From JADZFO01 sp964512635 (GTDB taxonomy: Bacteria; 4484-113; JAFGCY01): a stretch of 64,000 nucleotides of DNA. Shown here in pieces: positions 1 to 9,648 of the stretch. Position 1 is the first letter of the stretch; each line of letters starts with the position of its first letter. A model generated the notes under the pieces. That model did no database searches. It saw only the letters and a program-made list of their open reading frames with translations, and was not told where the DNA came from. The position numbers and the translations under genes were made by a program. The stretch covers positions 65,965 through 129,964 of the forward strand of contig CAZEJB010000006.1 of the NCBI GenBank assembly GCA_964512635.1, in the 5' to 3' direction.

Positions 1-1268
1 GCGTCAGTGGCAACTCCATTGATGTCCAGCCACTCCGTGCTTACCGTGATCGCGAAGACTGAACCATTGACGGTCAGGCTTTCTGCTTCCAGGACTTCGA
101 TGCTGCCAAGGACGGTCATTTCATCGACCGCGGGGTCCTCAAGCTGCACCTTGCGGGCGTTCCAGCCGCCGCTGCCGTTGGAGTCACCCTTGATCTCAAC
201 AGTCAGGCCAACCGTGAACTCGGCCTGCGTCAATACCTGCTCGTCGCCACCCAGCCAGATTGTGGCTGGGTTGATCGCGAAGCTAACGCCGCCTACAGTG
301 ATTGCGGCCTCATCAATGGCCTCAATCGCGCCGGTGAGCTCCAGCTCGTCCGCCGGATCCTCGCCGATCGGGGGAGTCGTCCCGGCCCAGCCGCTGCGCC
401 AGCGAGTGAACTCACCCGGGCCGGCGGTATTGATGGCACGAATACGGTACTTGTACTCGGTCTCGAGAACGATGGCGAAGTCCTCATAGCTGTAGGAAGC
501 CTGGTCCACAACCGCCGGAATGGTCGCCAGCAGCGCCGGCACCTCATCCTGGTTGTCCAGATCCTCTTCGCGCCAGAGCTCATAACTCTCGGCGCCGTCT
601 ACAGCGGCCCACTGGACCACAATCTTGTCGACCAGACCCTCGCTGACGCTCAGCTCACGCCCGAACGCGGGCAGTTCAACCTCACCCAGCTCAAGCGGAC
701 GGCTCAGCAGGGAGGCCTGCACCATGGTGGCCTCCTGGCCAGCGCCGGTAACCACCACGAAGTAGAGGTTGCCGATCTGGCTGGTCAGACGGCTCATTTC
801 GTCGGTGAAGTCCACCTCGAATTCCGGCAGGCTGCCGGTCTGCACGAAGTCCCAGACACCTTCTGAGAAGTTACTCACGCCCACGCCATAGCTGCTGCCC
901 GGCGCGGTGAGGATTTCAATGTTCAAGCCGGTGACCTTGCGGCCCGCCAGACCCTCTACTTTATAAAGTCCCCAGGCCATGTCGGTTTCCGTACCGGTCA
1001 GGACCAGGGTTGTATCGACCACCGCGCTGTTAAGCGACTGGATCGCTTCGCTGCCAAGGACCGTAGTAATATCCGCGGCGCTGGACTTGCGCTCCCCGCC
1101 ACGGTCATCCGGCAGGCCAGGCAGGCCGCTGCCGGACTGAATCTGGTCATCCAGGCTGACCGGGCTGGCGTTCTCGAGGCCAATGCCGGCCCCGGCGCCA
1201 CAACTCGTTAAAGCCCAGATCGCTGCCACGACCAGCAGGCCCATCCACTTTGCCAATGTTGTTTTCAC
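1..1268 (-). CDS. Exported lipoprotein with FN3-like and DUF5666-like modules (3' end cut by the window)
   Basis: I chose a GTG start at 1268 because GGAGGTG lies just upstream, and the frame is open to base 1. The N-terminus is a signal peptide ending in the lipobox ALTSC, so the protein should be lipid-anchored outside the cytoplasmic membrane. After a low-complexity Gly/Asp stretch the visible part holds a fibronectin-III-like segment (motifs VQWAAVDGAESYELW and YKYRIRAINTAG) followed by two repeats of the type TGAIEAID...AITVGG...F.I, which resemble DUF5666. No catalytic motif is visible. The C-terminus lies outside the window. A surface or binding role is inference. Confidence 0.8.
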   Translation of the reverse strand, partial: MKTTLAKWMGLLVVAAIWALTSCGAGAGIGLENASPVSLDDQIQSGSGLPGLPDDRGGERKSSAADITTVLGSEAIQSLNSAVVDTTLVLTGTETDMAWGLYKVEGLAGRKVTGLNIEILTAPGSSYGVGVSNFSEGVWDFVQTGSLPEFEVDFTDEMSRLTSQIGNLYFVVVTGAGQEATMVQASLLSRPLELGEVELPAFGRELSVSEGLVDKIVVQWAAVDGAESYELWREEDLDNQDEVPALLATIPAVVDQASYSYEDFAIVLETEYKYRIRAINTAGPGEFTRWRSGWAGTTPPIGEDPADELELTGAIEAIDEAAITVGGVSFAINPATIWLGGDEQVLTQAEFTVGLTVEIKGDSNGSGGWNARKVQLEDPAVDEMTVLGSIEVLEAESLTVNGSVFAITVSTEWLDINGVATD

Positions 1269-1500
1269 AACGACACCTCCGACTGAAGTCATGCGAAGTG
1301 TATCCCGCCAGACGCGAATGCGAAAGACACATTCGAGGCACAGTTTGGGGGGCACACTTGATATTAAGACATCTAGTAATATCATCTGATATATCTGAGT
1401 TATCTATTTTGATCCTTATTTCCTATAGATATATGGATACAAGCAGCAGCAGACCCCACAACTGGTTGTACCAGACGTCCTGGCCTGTAACCGAAACGTA

Positions 1501-1516
1501 GGGACATTCATGTCCC
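1501..1516. promoter_or_regulatory. Perfect palindrome GGGACAT-TC-ATGTCCC, candidate operator
   Basis: Two 7-base arms with a 2-base centre lie 83 bases before the MocR gene, in the 331-base divergent spacer 1269-1599. That spacer is otherwise AT-rich (about 1360-1440) and holds no gene. GntR/MocR regulators often bind such dyads near their own promoter; the binding is inferred, not shown. Confidence 0.45.
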
Positions 1517-1599
1517 AAAAATAGTGTGTACCTGGACTATGGCCACGACTGTGTCTTTTGTGATCCTCCAAATGGGATACACTATCTACGCGGGGGAGC

Positions 1600-3135
1600 A
1601 TGAATCTCAAGATAGACAGAGAAAGTAAGACGCCGGTCTATGAACAGATCCGGCAGCAGATCCTGGACCTGGTCCGGGACGGCCTGCTGCCAGCCGGCAC
1701 AAAGATCCCCAGTGTGCGTGAACTGGCGCGGGATCTCGGCATATCGGTCAAAACGGTGCGCACGGCCTTTGACGAGTTGTCGGCCGAGCGCATCCTTGAG
1801 ACGCGCCACGGCAGCGGAACCTACATTGCCGAGCGCCCCGACGTGGTGGTGGGGTCGAACCTGCGCACCCGCGACGAGATGCAAAGCGACCTAACGGCCC
1901 TGCCCCCAATGCGCTGGGAACCCTACAGCTTCAACAGCGAGTTCTTTGGCATGCCGCGCAGCAAGCGTCACGGGGGCGACCTGATCAAGTTTACTCAGGC
2001 CAGTCCGGATCCGGGTCTCTTTCCCTTTGAGCGCATCAAGCAGGTAGCGACAAACATGCTGTGGTACCCGCAGCAGTTCTTCTTTGACCGCGGGAACCCG
2101 CAGGGCTATCAGCCGATGGTCGAATACCTGGAAAAGGAGATGGCACTGGCCGGCGTTCCGATGGCCGAAGGCGAGAACGACATCATCCTGACCGGCGGGT
2201 TCCAGCGCTCCCTGGCGCTGGTGTTGGACCTTCTGGTTCGTCCTGGGCAGCGTGTGGCGATTGAATCACCCAGTTTCAGCGGGCTGCTGAACCTGCTGAT
2301 TGCCAAGCGGATTGACTTCGTCCCGATTCCCATGGATGGCGAGGGCATGGACACCGAATACCTCGCAGGCGTCCTGGCGCAAGGTGAGGTCAGGGCGGTC
2401 ATAACAATTCCGACTTACCACAACCCTACCGGTATCACCATGAGCCAGGCCAGGCGTGAGCACTTGATCCGGCTTGCGGCAAAGCATCGCATTCCCATCA
2501 TCGAAGACGACTGGGGGCGCCTGCTGCGCTATGAGGGTGAGGCTCCGCCGCCGCTTAAGTCAATTGACCCCGGCGGCTATGTGATCCATATCGGTACCTT
2601 CAGCAAATCTTTCCTGCCGGGCCTGCGGATCGGCTGGATCACCTGCCCCGCGGCTATCTCCTGGCCACTGGTAATGGCCAAGCTGGGTTCGGACGTAGGC
2701 GACAGCTATTTCCTGCAGGCGCTGCTACACGAGTTCATTTTGAAGGGCCACTTCGAAAAACACGTCAGGCGTTCAATAAAGGAATATCGACTGCGCCGCG
2801 ATATCATGTGCGAGACCCTGCGCAAGCATCTTCCCGAAGGCTGCCGTTTCCGCATCCCGGCTGGCGGTTTTTCGGTCTGGGTCGAGCTGCCGGAGCAGAT
2901 CATGTCTGTTCCGCTCCTGTCTTTTTGCCGGGACGCAGGGGTTGAGTTCCTTCCTGCAGCCTTTTGCATGCCTGACCGCAAGGACAGGCCGGCGCTGAGG
3001 CTGTCTTTTTCCCGCTGCCGTGCGGAGGAGATTGAGACTGGCGTGAAAATTCTATGCAGCGTAATTGCGGACTGTCTGGATAAACCGGATCTGCTGGCTT
3101 CAGTGACCGCTGGCTACGAGGAGTTGTTCTCATGA
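1600..3135 (+). CDS. MocR-type transcription regulator: GntR winged helix fused to a class I/II aminotransferase-like domain
   Basis: Residues 1-80 form a GntR winged helix (TPVYEQIRQQILDLV, then IPSVRELARDLGISVKTVR and RHGSGTYI). From about residue 110 the protein has the fold-type I aminotransferase layout: YHNPTG in the middle and the PLP lysine in TFSKSFLPGLRIGW, which I place at Lys336. The length of 511 aa is normal for MocR proteins, which sense PLP or amino-acid derivatives and usually act near their own gene. The stop overlaps the start of the next gene by 4 bases, so the two are translationally coupled. The ligand is unknown. Confidence 0.92.
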   Translation: MNLKIDRESKTPVYEQIRQQILDLVRDGLLPAGTKIPSVRELARDLGISVKTVRTAFDELSAERILETRHGSGTYIAERPDVVVGSNLRTRDEMQSDLTALPPMRWEPYSFNSEFFGMPRSKRHGGDLIKFTQASPDPGLFPFERIKQVATNMLWYPQQFFFDRGNPQGYQPMVEYLEKEMALAGVPMAEGENDIILTGGFQRSLALVLDLLVRPGQRVAIESPSFSGLLNLLIAKRIDFVPIPMDGEGMDTEYLAGVLAQGEVRAVITIPTYHNPTGITMSQARREHLIRLAAKHRIPIIEDDWGRLLRYEGEAPPPLKSIDPGGYVIHIGTFSKSFLPGLRIGWITCPAAISWPLVMAKLGSDVGDSYFLQALLHEFILKGHFEKHVRRSIKEYRLRRDIMCETLRKHLPEGCRFRIPAGGFSVWVELPEQIMSVPLLSFCRDAGVEFLPAAFCMPDRKDRPALRLSFSRCRAEEIETGVKILCSVIADCLDKPDLLASVTAGYEELFS

Positions 3136-5075
3136 GGAGTATTCTGACCCTGCTGGGTTTTCTGCTGCTGCTCGGTGCGGCGTCATGCGGTTCGCACGCA
3201 GGTGCTGACAACATTGGCGACGGCAGCAGTCCGATCCCTGAACTGAGCACCCCCTTTGGGGGAACTGTTGACGGCATAGACATTGAACGTTCCACTTCAG
3301 GCTTTGTGCTGAATGTGAAGAGTGTCCCCCAACAGGGTGCCTTCCTGCGAGTCAGTCTGCCTGAGGGGCTTGGCATAGTCAAACAGGACTGGAAAGGAAA
3401 TGAGCAGATGCTCACCTTGATGGTCCCCACGGACCAAGGTGCAGATCTTGGCCTCGTTCCCCTTCCCGGATACCTGGGTGGCCCGGTCAGCGTAAGCGCC
3501 AGCTATGGCAATGCAACCCGTCGTGTAAGCATCCCTCCGGTAGGAACTTCAAACGTTATCAAGGATCTGGTCACTGAAGATCTTGGCGGCGGTTCGGTCG
3601 GCCTGAGCTGGGTCGAGCGAAACACTGGCGATTACAACTTTGACGGCCTGGTCTCAGTCAGCGACCTGACGCCGATCGGCATCTTCTTCCAGTCATCAGT
3701 TTTTAGAAATCTGGACAGCTCGCCGCTCAAGACCGAGTACTGGGTCGACGGAAACGGCGATGGCCTGATCACAGTGGGCGACTTGACGCCAATCGGCCAG
3801 AACTATCAGGCCAACGTAAGCAAGTACTACATCTCGCGTAATGGCGGCAACCCGATTGAGGTCTTGCGCAGCCAGGTGACCCCTCGTACTGGCCTGCCGC
3901 CTGTCTACAACATTGCTGTTACGGGTTCACTGACTGACAGCTTTGTGGTCAGTCCGGTCGACAGCCAGGGCAATGTTGGCGCAGACAGTGCCGGTAACAC
4001 CGCAGTCGACCTTCGGGCCAAGCTGACCATAACCGGCGCAGAGCTGTTCAATCTGGACGGCGTCGGCAGTGGCACCTTTGGACCCGGCAAGTTCTCCAGC
4101 CGTGTCATTGCACCCATTGATGTTGTTGACCGTGCCAACAACCCATCTGGCGTCGCCAAGTTACTTGTAGACGGCGTAACTACTGTAGTTGGTGGCCTTA
4201 CACCGGGCAGCCGGATCTACCTCGACTTCCGTTATGCACCAACCATCAACCTGGCCGATGGCACACCGCGCGCCGGCGCCAGCGTCAGGGGCGCCTCCAA
4301 GAATGGAGGGGACGACGGCAGCGGCGGCACAGATGACCCGCCGGGCGATGACAGCGGCGGCGGCACCGATGACGGCGAGGGCGATCCCGATGGACTGGTT
4401 AACCCGCTGGATCTGGTTCTCACGTCGATTCCAATCGACCTGCCACTGGACGGGGCTGTTGATACCGACGTGAATATCCAGATTGAACCCAACACGAGCG
4501 GCAGCGGCTTCCTGGTAACTGTGACCGCGGTCATCACTTTCCCGGATGGGACAACGACAACCTGGTCTTCACAGCTCATCTATGCGGACAGCCTCGTGCG
4601 GGTCGACACTGATAACGACGGGGACTTCTCGGACGAGATTGGCTCAGTCGATGGAGACCGTGACTGCATCAGTGACGATGACACTGCTACCGATATCGAA
4701 GACCTGGCCTTTGAGGCGGCGGGCTATCAGCGGATTGAAGCCGAAGTCAGCGGCCGCTTCCTGAACATCCCCGGCGAGAACCAGATGCGCTTCAATGTTG
4801 AGACTGTTATCGACGGCGGCGACTTCCCCGACCTGGCTAACCTGATCATTGGCGAGCATACTTTCAAGTACAACGCCGACACTGAGTTCGAGAATGACAT
4901 AGACGCCGAGCCCGTAGATCTCCTCCCCGCAGACCTTGTCGCGGAAGATGAGGTGGAACTCGATGTCTACTTCTATGTCGACACCCAGAGCAACCCGATC
5001 ATGCCTTCGCTGGTACTGGAGCCGAAGAACAGCCTGCGGGTCGAGAAGCTCAAGCGGACGGCTCACGCGATCTAG
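3132..5075 (+). CDS. Large exported lipoprotein with two dockerin-like repeats
   Basis: The start ATG overlaps the stop of the MocR gene (ATGA), so it is the second gene of a two-gene unit. A signal peptide ends in the lipobox LGAASC. Two dockerin-like loops sit at about residues 164-188 (NFDGLVSVSDLTPIG) and 203-227 (NGDGLITVGDLTPIG), each with Asp/Asn spacing typical of calcium-binding loops. A Gly/Asp-rich linker (about residues 393-415) separates them from an acidic C-terminal part that contains another Asp-rich stretch (DTDNDGDFSDE). No enzymatic motif is visible. A surface attachment or scaffold-binding role is inference from the dockerin resemblance. Confidence 0.85.
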   Translation: MRSILTLLGFLLLLGAASCGSHAGADNIGDGSSPIPELSTPFGGTVDGIDIERSTSGFVLNVKSVPQQGAFLRVSLPEGLGIVKQDWKGNEQMLTLMVPTDQGADLGLVPLPGYLGGPVSVSASYGNATRRVSIPPVGTSNVIKDLVTEDLGGGSVGLSWVERNTGDYNFDGLVSVSDLTPIGIFFQSSVFRNLDSSPLKTEYWVDGNGDGLITVGDLTPIGQNYQANVSKYYISRNGGNPIEVLRSQVTPRTGLPPVYNIAVTGSLTDSFVVSPVDSQGNVGADSAGNTAVDLRAKLTITGAELFNLDGVGSGTFGPGKFSSRVIAPIDVVDRANNPSGVAKLLVDGVTTVVGGLTPGSRIYLDFRYAPTINLADGTPRAGASVRGASKNGGDDGSGGTDDPPGDDSGGGTDDGEGDPDGLVNPLDLVLTSIPIDLPLDGAVDTDVNIQIEPNTSGSGFLVTVTAVITFPDGTTTTWSSQLIYADSLVRVDTDNDGDFSDEIGSVDGDRDCISDDDTATDIEDLAFEAAGYQRIEAEVSGRFLNIPGENQMRFNVETVIDGGDFPDLANLIIGEHTFKYNADTEFENDIDAEPVDLLPADLVAEDEVELDVYFYVDTQSNPIMPSLVLEPKNSLRVEKLKRTAHAI

Positions 5076-5104
5076 TCCCAGCAGACTTAAGCATGGAAAG
5101 ACGA

Positions 5105-5124
5105 GGGGCCGCGCCAGCGGCCCC
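5105..5124. terminator. Intrinsic terminator between convergent genes
   Basis: A perfect 8-bp stem GGGGCCGC/GCGGCCCC with loop GCCA is followed by TTTCGTT on the plus strand. It sits between the stop at 5075 and the convergent stop at 5162, so it may serve both directions. Confidence 0.75.
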
Positions 5125-5161
5125 TTTCGTTGATACTCCATTTGCTCCGGGCTGATTCAGC

Positions 5162-5830
5162 CTAGGGCGCCGCTGAGCTGTCTTCCTGGCTCTCAGTCGG
5201 GTGCACCTTCTCGTAGGCCTGGGCGTACTCCTTGCTGGCGGCCAGTGTCGGCTTATGCTCGAGCACCACATTGGCATTGATGTCACCGTCGCTGGCATTG
5301 TCCTGGGTAAAGGTCAGCAGCACCGACTGGTCATCGCCCCAGGACCACTGCGCGCCGGGAATGATTTCTTCGGCCTTGTCGCCGTACTTCTTAAGCAGCT
5401 CCTGACGCCAGGCCTCAGCTTCGGCCACGCTCAGACCCTCCCGCCGGTCGACCAGCACACAGAGGGCATCGCGGTACAGGCGCAGCACCATCCGGCGAGT
5501 CTTCTCCGGGTGTTTGGTGTCGCTGGGGTTGAAGTCAATGATGTGGTTCTGGATCGCGCCGAAGTCCTGGATCACACGGCTGAAGCCGCTACCCTCGCCC
5601 TGAGGGGCGTTGTACTGCTGGGCGACCTCAAGCGCGCTCATCCCCAACCAGAGCTTGTCGTACTGCGTCAGCGGGTTGTCACCAGGGATCGGGGCACTCG
5701 GCTTGAAGGCCGAGGGGTCAGGGTCCTGACTGTTTTCAGTGGGCCTGGGGCAACCGCCCAGCAGGCACAGCAGCACTGCCAGGCCTAGAAACCAAAGACT
5801 GCGCTGCGGGCCGCGTGTTGAATCTCGCAT
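5162..5830 (-). CDS. Small lipoprotein of unknown function
   Basis: This 222 aa protein begins with an Arg-containing n-region and a hydrophobic stretch ending in the lipobox LLGGC. The mature part has no family that I recognise; it contains two motifs suggestive of a compact globular domain (YDKLWLGMSALEVAQQY and RRMVLRLYRDALCVLVD). It is the downstream gene of a pair, 29 bases after the stop of the gene at 5860-6669, and the two have similar WLGMS/WLSG-type segments, so they may be diverged relatives. A TAGAAT hexamer 6 bases upstream of the ATG gives it its own leaderless-type promoter. Confidence 0.75.
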   Translation of the reverse strand: MRDSTRGPQRSLWFLGLAVLLCLLGGCPRPTENSQDPDPSAFKPSAPIPGDNPLTQYDKLWLGMSALEVAQQYNAPQGEGSGFSRVIQDFGAIQNHIIDFNPSDTKHPEKTRRMVLRLYRDALCVLVDRREGLSVAEAEAWRQELLKKYGDKAEEIIPGAQWSWGDDQSVLLTFTQDNASDGDINANVVLEHKPTLAASKEYAQAYEKVHPTESQEDSSAAP

Positions 5831-5836
5831 GGCCCT

Positions 5837-5842
5837 ATTCTA
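5837..5842 (-). promoter_or_regulatory. -10 hexamer TAGAAT, 6 bases before the ATG
   Basis: On the minus strand TAGAAT is followed by AGGGCC and then the ATG at 5830. No Shine-Dalgarno fits in between, so a leaderless transcript is likely. Confidence 0.5.
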
Positions 5843-5859
5843 CCCAGCTGTTAGCCGCG

Positions 5860-6669
5860 TCAGGGACGCTCACCCGGTGCGGGGCGGACCGGCGGAGCTC
5901 CGGGAGGTTCAAGCTCCGGATCGGACACCCCAAAGCGCATGGCCATCTCGATGCTGCGCAGGTAGCCGTCGTGGAAGCGCAGGATGTAGACCGGCGAGAT
6001 CCAGCCGTCGCTGCGGCGGATCGAGCGCCCGCTCAGCTCGTACTTGCTTTCTCCCTGGGGCAGTTCGCCTCCACCGGTGAGGCTGGTATAGGTCAGCGCC
6101 GGGCTCAGCTGGGCTTCCTTGAAGCCGCTCAGCCAGGGCTCCCAGGCCGGGTCCTTGAAGATGGGCTCAATCTGCAGCTCATAGGTCTGCACCACGCCGT
6201 CCACAACACCCACTTCAGCGCCTGGCGCTGTCAGCCGGGCGTTGTTCCCGCCGGTACTGATCACCTTCCAGCCCGGATCGTGCTCACGCATTGCCGCCAG
6301 CATCTCAAGATAGTCCGAGCCCAGACTAAGTCCGAAACCAAATCCGCGGTCGAACAGCTCAGGATCCAGCTGAACCTGTTTCTCTGGGATCTTCTCCGCC
6401 GCCTGCTTTACGGGCTGTGGCGCTTCTTCGATTACCTGCTGGCGCAGGCGTGGAAGCCAGCCGTCGCGGTAGTACCAGGCCGCCACGCCGCCGGCAATCA
6501 GCACCAAAACAATCACCCAGCGCGCAGCCGCGGGTCCCCCGCTGCGGCGGCCGGGGATCATTGACCCCGATCCGCGCGAGACGCCGCCGGGCGGCGGGCT
6601 GCTGCCAGCCGCCTGCTGGTCACGCAGGCGTTTGATCTGGTGCGCGCGCTTCCAGGGGTCCTGAGCCAT
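5860..6669 (-). CDS. Single-span membrane protein, unknown function
   Basis: The 269 aa product starts with a basic cytoplasmic segment (KRAHQIKRLRDQQ), a Pro/Gly/Ser-rich stretch and one strong transmembrane helix at about residues 51-67 (WVIVLVLIAGGVAAWYY). The remaining 200 residues should lie outside the membrane and show no motif that I recognise. It heads a two-gene unit with the lipoprotein downstream. The start follows TATAAA by 5 bases with no ribosome binding site. Confidence 0.75.
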   Translation of the reverse strand: MAQDPWKRAHQIKRLRDQQAAGSSPPPGGVSRGSGSMIPGRRSGGPAAARWVIVLVLIAGGVAAWYYRDGWLPRLRQQVIEEAPQPVKQAAEKIPEKQVQLDPELFDRGFGFGLSLGSDYLEMLAAMREHDPGWKVISTGGNNARLTAPGAEVGVVDGVVQTYELQIEPIFKDPAWEPWLSGFKEAQLSPALTYTSLTGGGELPQGESKYELSGRSIRRSDGWISPVYILRFHDGYLRSIEMAMRFGVSDPELEPPGAPPVRPAPGERP

Positions 6670-6674
6670 ACGCC

Positions 6675-6680
6675 TTTATA
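6675..6680 (-). promoter_or_regulatory. -10 hexamer TATAAA, 5 bases before the ATG
   Basis: Minus-strand TATAAA is followed by GGCGT and the ATG at 6669. This is the same spacing as at many other starts in the window and fits a leaderless transcript. Confidence 0.5.
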
Positions 6681-6783
6681 CCTTACTGTCACACTGGCCC
6701 TTTAGTACAAGCACGACCTTTCCAAGCTTCAGTGCCGTGCGAATTGTTTAACATCATGCCAACTTGCGCTATTCTCTGTTGTC

Positions 6784-6818
6784 GCGCCGAGTTGCGGCGC
6801 GGGCCGGTCGGAACCGGC
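6784..6818 (+). promoter_or_regulatory. Two adjacent hairpins in the 5' leader of the protease gene
   Basis: GCGCCG-AGTTG-CGGCGC and GCCGGT-CGGA-ACCGGC lie side by side 29-63 bases before the ATG. They could shape leader stability or translation; no riboswitch family is recognisable. Confidence 0.35.
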
Positions 6819-6846
6819 TCAATCTGCTGACAAGACGGAGAGCAAA

Positions 6847-9648
6847 ATGCACCCTGGCCTGAAGCGTTTCGTCACGCTGCTGTTGACCTTTGCTGTTCTG
6901 GCCGGCCTCGGAGCCTGCGGCGGCCGGACAGGTGACCCCGGGCTCGACACAGATGCACAGAGCAATGCGCAGGACCTAAGCCGCCGCTCTGCGTATAGCC
7001 GCAGCGAGCTTGACGCCCGCTGGAATGCTGTGCTGGCCGATCCGGGCAAGCCGGGTGTGGACTTTTCGACCCGCCGTTTGACAGTCTCATACAAGCCAGG
7101 GCTGGTCATTTCCAAGGGCCTGCCAAAGGCTTTGCCCCCGGCCGGTGACCGGGCGGCAGATCAGGGCAATGCGGTACTGCGAGTCAACCGGCAGTATGAG
7201 GCGCTCACCGATGCCATCGCAGGCAGTTATGGCCTGCGCATTACCAACCAGATCTATAAGGGCCGGACGCAGGCTGCCGGCTTTGAGCTGCCCGCCGGCG
7301 CTGATGGACAGGCCGTTATCGACCAGATCCGCCGCGACTTTGCCGACAGCATCGAGTGGGTGACTTTCGCCCGTCTGGCCCATCCCTGCTATGACCCCAA
7401 TGACCCCGGCTGGACCGCCAGTAGTGACGTGTCCGGTGTGGTCTGGGGTATCCGCCGCATTGGATGCCAGAGCGCCTGGGACTTTACCCAGGGCGATGAG
7501 AGCATCCTGCTGGGTGTTATGGACAGCGGCTGCAACATCCAGCACGAAGAGCTCGTGAACACGGTGATTGATCCTTCCGTGACCTTTCCTGAAGTGAACT
7601 GCGACGTTGTTAACCAGGAAAGCAGCATGGAGGATCTGCAAAGCCACGGCACCGGCTGTGTGGGCATCGTGGCCGCTGAGGCGGACAACAACCTGACCAT
7701 CGTCGGCGGTGCTCCGCACTGCAAAGTGCTGCCCCTGAAGATCACCAACGACTGGGTTGACGGCACAGACATGAATGTCGCCGAGGCCGGCTACCTGGGG
7801 GCCCAGCTTGGTCTGCGCGCGATCAGCATGAGCTTCGGCTACTTCCAGCCTGTCCCGGTCATTGAGGATATGTGCATTGATGTGGACCAGGACGGCGTTC
7901 TGCTGCTGGCCAGTGCAGGCAATGAGGACGCTGATTTTGAACGCTGGCCGGCGGCCTATCCGCAGTGCATGAGCGTGGGCGCCACCAACACTGCCGACGG
8001 ACGAATCAGCCATGAGGGCTGGTGGGGCTCGAACTTCGGCCCCGGCGTGGACATCGCCGCTCCCGGCGAAGACTATGCCAGCTGCAGCATCGGTGCTACG
8101 GATGCCTACCAGTCTTTCGGCGGCACCAGTGGGGCTGCTCCGCACGTGCTGGCGGTGGCTGGACTGCTGTTTTCCTATTTCCCGACCTGGAGCAACAACC
8201 AGGCCCGGCAGGCGCTGCGTGAGACCGGCGTTCCGACGACCGGTTTCGGTTTCGACGTTCCACGAGTGGATGCTGCCAATCTCTTTGACACCTATGGCAT
8301 CAGCCTGATCCTGCACCCGCCCAAACGCCTGCTGGAGCATGGCGTGTTTGAGGTGTCGCCCGAGGTCAACGGGGCCTTTGATTCAATTGGCTCCAAGCTT
8401 AATGACGTGCCCTCGCAGTCGCTGAACAGCCTGCCCTGGACCTTCAACCTCGATACAGCCAGCCTCGGCTTCGAGCAGTTCAACCTCAAGCTGAGCGGTA
8501 TCTCCGGTGGCGAAGCCTACTCCGCCGAACAGGACTACTGGGTGGACAACTCTGCGCCGGTCTTCCCATTCAAGGAAGGATTTGAGGATCTGCCACGGAT
8601 GCGCGTAATCAGCCCGCTGGATCATGACGTTTCTCTGATCAGTCAACTTTACCTGACCACGCCTACTGCCCTGCAAAACCTCATCGACAATGGCCCGGGA
8701 ACCTGGCAGAGCAGCACAGCCGCTGCCCACAGTGGGGTAAACGGTTACTACTGCGGTCTGCCAGCGGGCGATGACTATGGCTCCTTTGAGCTCGACTGTC
8801 TGGTCAGCCAGGCGATTGACCTGAGCCCGACGTCCCAGCCGACCTTGAGCTTCTACCATCACTACAACGTGGAAGATGGCGGGTCTGATTTCGACAAGGT
8901 CAGCGTGCTGATCAGCTCAGACTACGGCCTGAGCTGGCAGCTTGGGCAGCTCAAGGACGGAGCCGGACTGGCCAGTTTCAGCGGTCTGCAATCCGACTGG
9001 AGCCGTGTTGACATTGACCTCAGCTCCTTTGCTGGCCAGACTGTACACATTGCCTTTGTCTTCAACAGCGATGAGCTTGCCAGTGGCGAGGATTCCGGAC
9101 AGCCCAAGGGCTGGTGGATCGACGACATAAATGTGTCGAAGAACTACAGTGATCAGCTGGGTGCATTCAGCGCCGTTTCAAGCAGCGAAAAGGTAGTCGG
9201 CCTGGTGCCTCAGGTGCTTGGACTGACTGCATCTGTCAGCGGGGCTGCGGATGTCGGCCGGGTGGTCTATACCCTGGATGCCCTGCCCTATGGCAACAAC
9301 GGGCCTGAAGATGTTCAGGTTGAGACCATTGTGGCTCCTTTCAGCGCGCAGCTGAACTTCAGTGGCACGGGATTTGAAAATCAGATTGCCATGCTGACTG
9401 CCCACAGCTTTGATACCGAAGGGTCCGAAGGTATGAGCCTCAGCACGCAGGTCTATATCTTCAACAAGCCCGGTGATGTTAACGCTGACACTTTTGTAGA
9501 TCAGTCCGACAGGGATGCCTTTGACGGCAAGGTCGGACTGAGCTCGAGTGAGGCCGGCTACATCCCCTGGTTCGACAGCGACTTCAGCGGAGTGATCACC
9601 GAGTCAGACGCGGCAGCAGTAGGCTATTTCTGGTCGCCGGCGATCTAA
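6847..9648 (+). CDS. Subtilisin-like (S8) serine protease lipoprotein with C-terminal dockerin-like loops
   Basis: The signal peptide ends in the lipobox LGAC. The catalytic triad of family S8 is complete: Asp226 in LLGVMDSGCN, His267 in SHGTGCVGIVAAE and Ser428 in GGTSGAAPHVLA. Residues 60-180 look like an inhibitor-type propeptide. After the catalytic domain (about 180-490) come beta-rich segments, one with a lectin/MAM-like signature around residues 640-770 (DNGPGTWQSS, then KGWWIDDINV). The last 70 residues carry two Asp-rich dockerin-like loops (GDVNADTFVDQSDRDAF and DSDFSGVITESDAA). It is probably a cell-surface protease that degrades extracellular protein. The leader holds two hairpins. 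Confidence 0.93.
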   Translation: MHPGLKRFVTLLLTFAVLAGLGACGGRTGDPGLDTDAQSNAQDLSRRSAYSRSELDARWNAVLADPGKPGVDFSTRRLTVSYKPGLVISKGLPKALPPAGDRAADQGNAVLRVNRQYEALTDAIAGSYGLRITNQIYKGRTQAAGFELPAGADGQAVIDQIRRDFADSIEWVTFARLAHPCYDPNDPGWTASSDVSGVVWGIRRIGCQSAWDFTQGDESILLGVMDSGCNIQHEELVNTVIDPSVTFPEVNCDVVNQESSMEDLQSHGTGCVGIVAAEADNNLTIVGGAPHCKVLPLKITNDWVDGTDMNVAEAGYLGAQLGLRAISMSFGYFQPVPVIEDMCIDVDQDGVLLLASAGNEDADFERWPAAYPQCMSVGATNTADGRISHEGWWGSNFGPGVDIAAPGEDYASCSIGATDAYQSFGGTSGAAPHVLAVAGLLFSYFPTWSNNQARQALRETGVPTTGFGFDVPRVDAANLFDTYGISLILHPPKRLLEHGVFEVSPEVNGAFDSIGSKLNDVPSQSLNSLPWTFNLDTASLGFEQFNLKLSGISGGEAYSAEQDYWVDNSAPVFPFKEGFEDLPRMRVISPLDHDVSLISQLYLTTPTALQNLIDNGPGTWQSSTAAAHSGVNGYYCGLPAGDDYGSFELDCLVSQAIDLSPTSQPTLSFYHHYNVEDGGSDFDKVSVLISSDYGLSWQLGQLKDGAGLASFSGLQSDWSRVDIDLSSFAGQTVHIAFVFNSDELASGEDSGQPKGWWIDDINVSKNYSDQLGAFSAVSSSEKVVGLVPQVLGLTASVSGAADVGRVVYTLDALPYGNNGPEDVQVETIVAPFSAQLNFSGTGFENQIAMLTAHSFDTEGSEGMSLSTQVYIFNKPGDVNADTFVDQSDRDAFDGKVGLSSSEAGYIPWFDSDFSGVITESDAAAVGYFWSPAI

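Noticed and set aside
7087..8340. A 417 aa open frame opposite the subtilisin gene
   Set aside because: It is antisense to the catalytic domain of a clear S8 protease and has no domain of its own.
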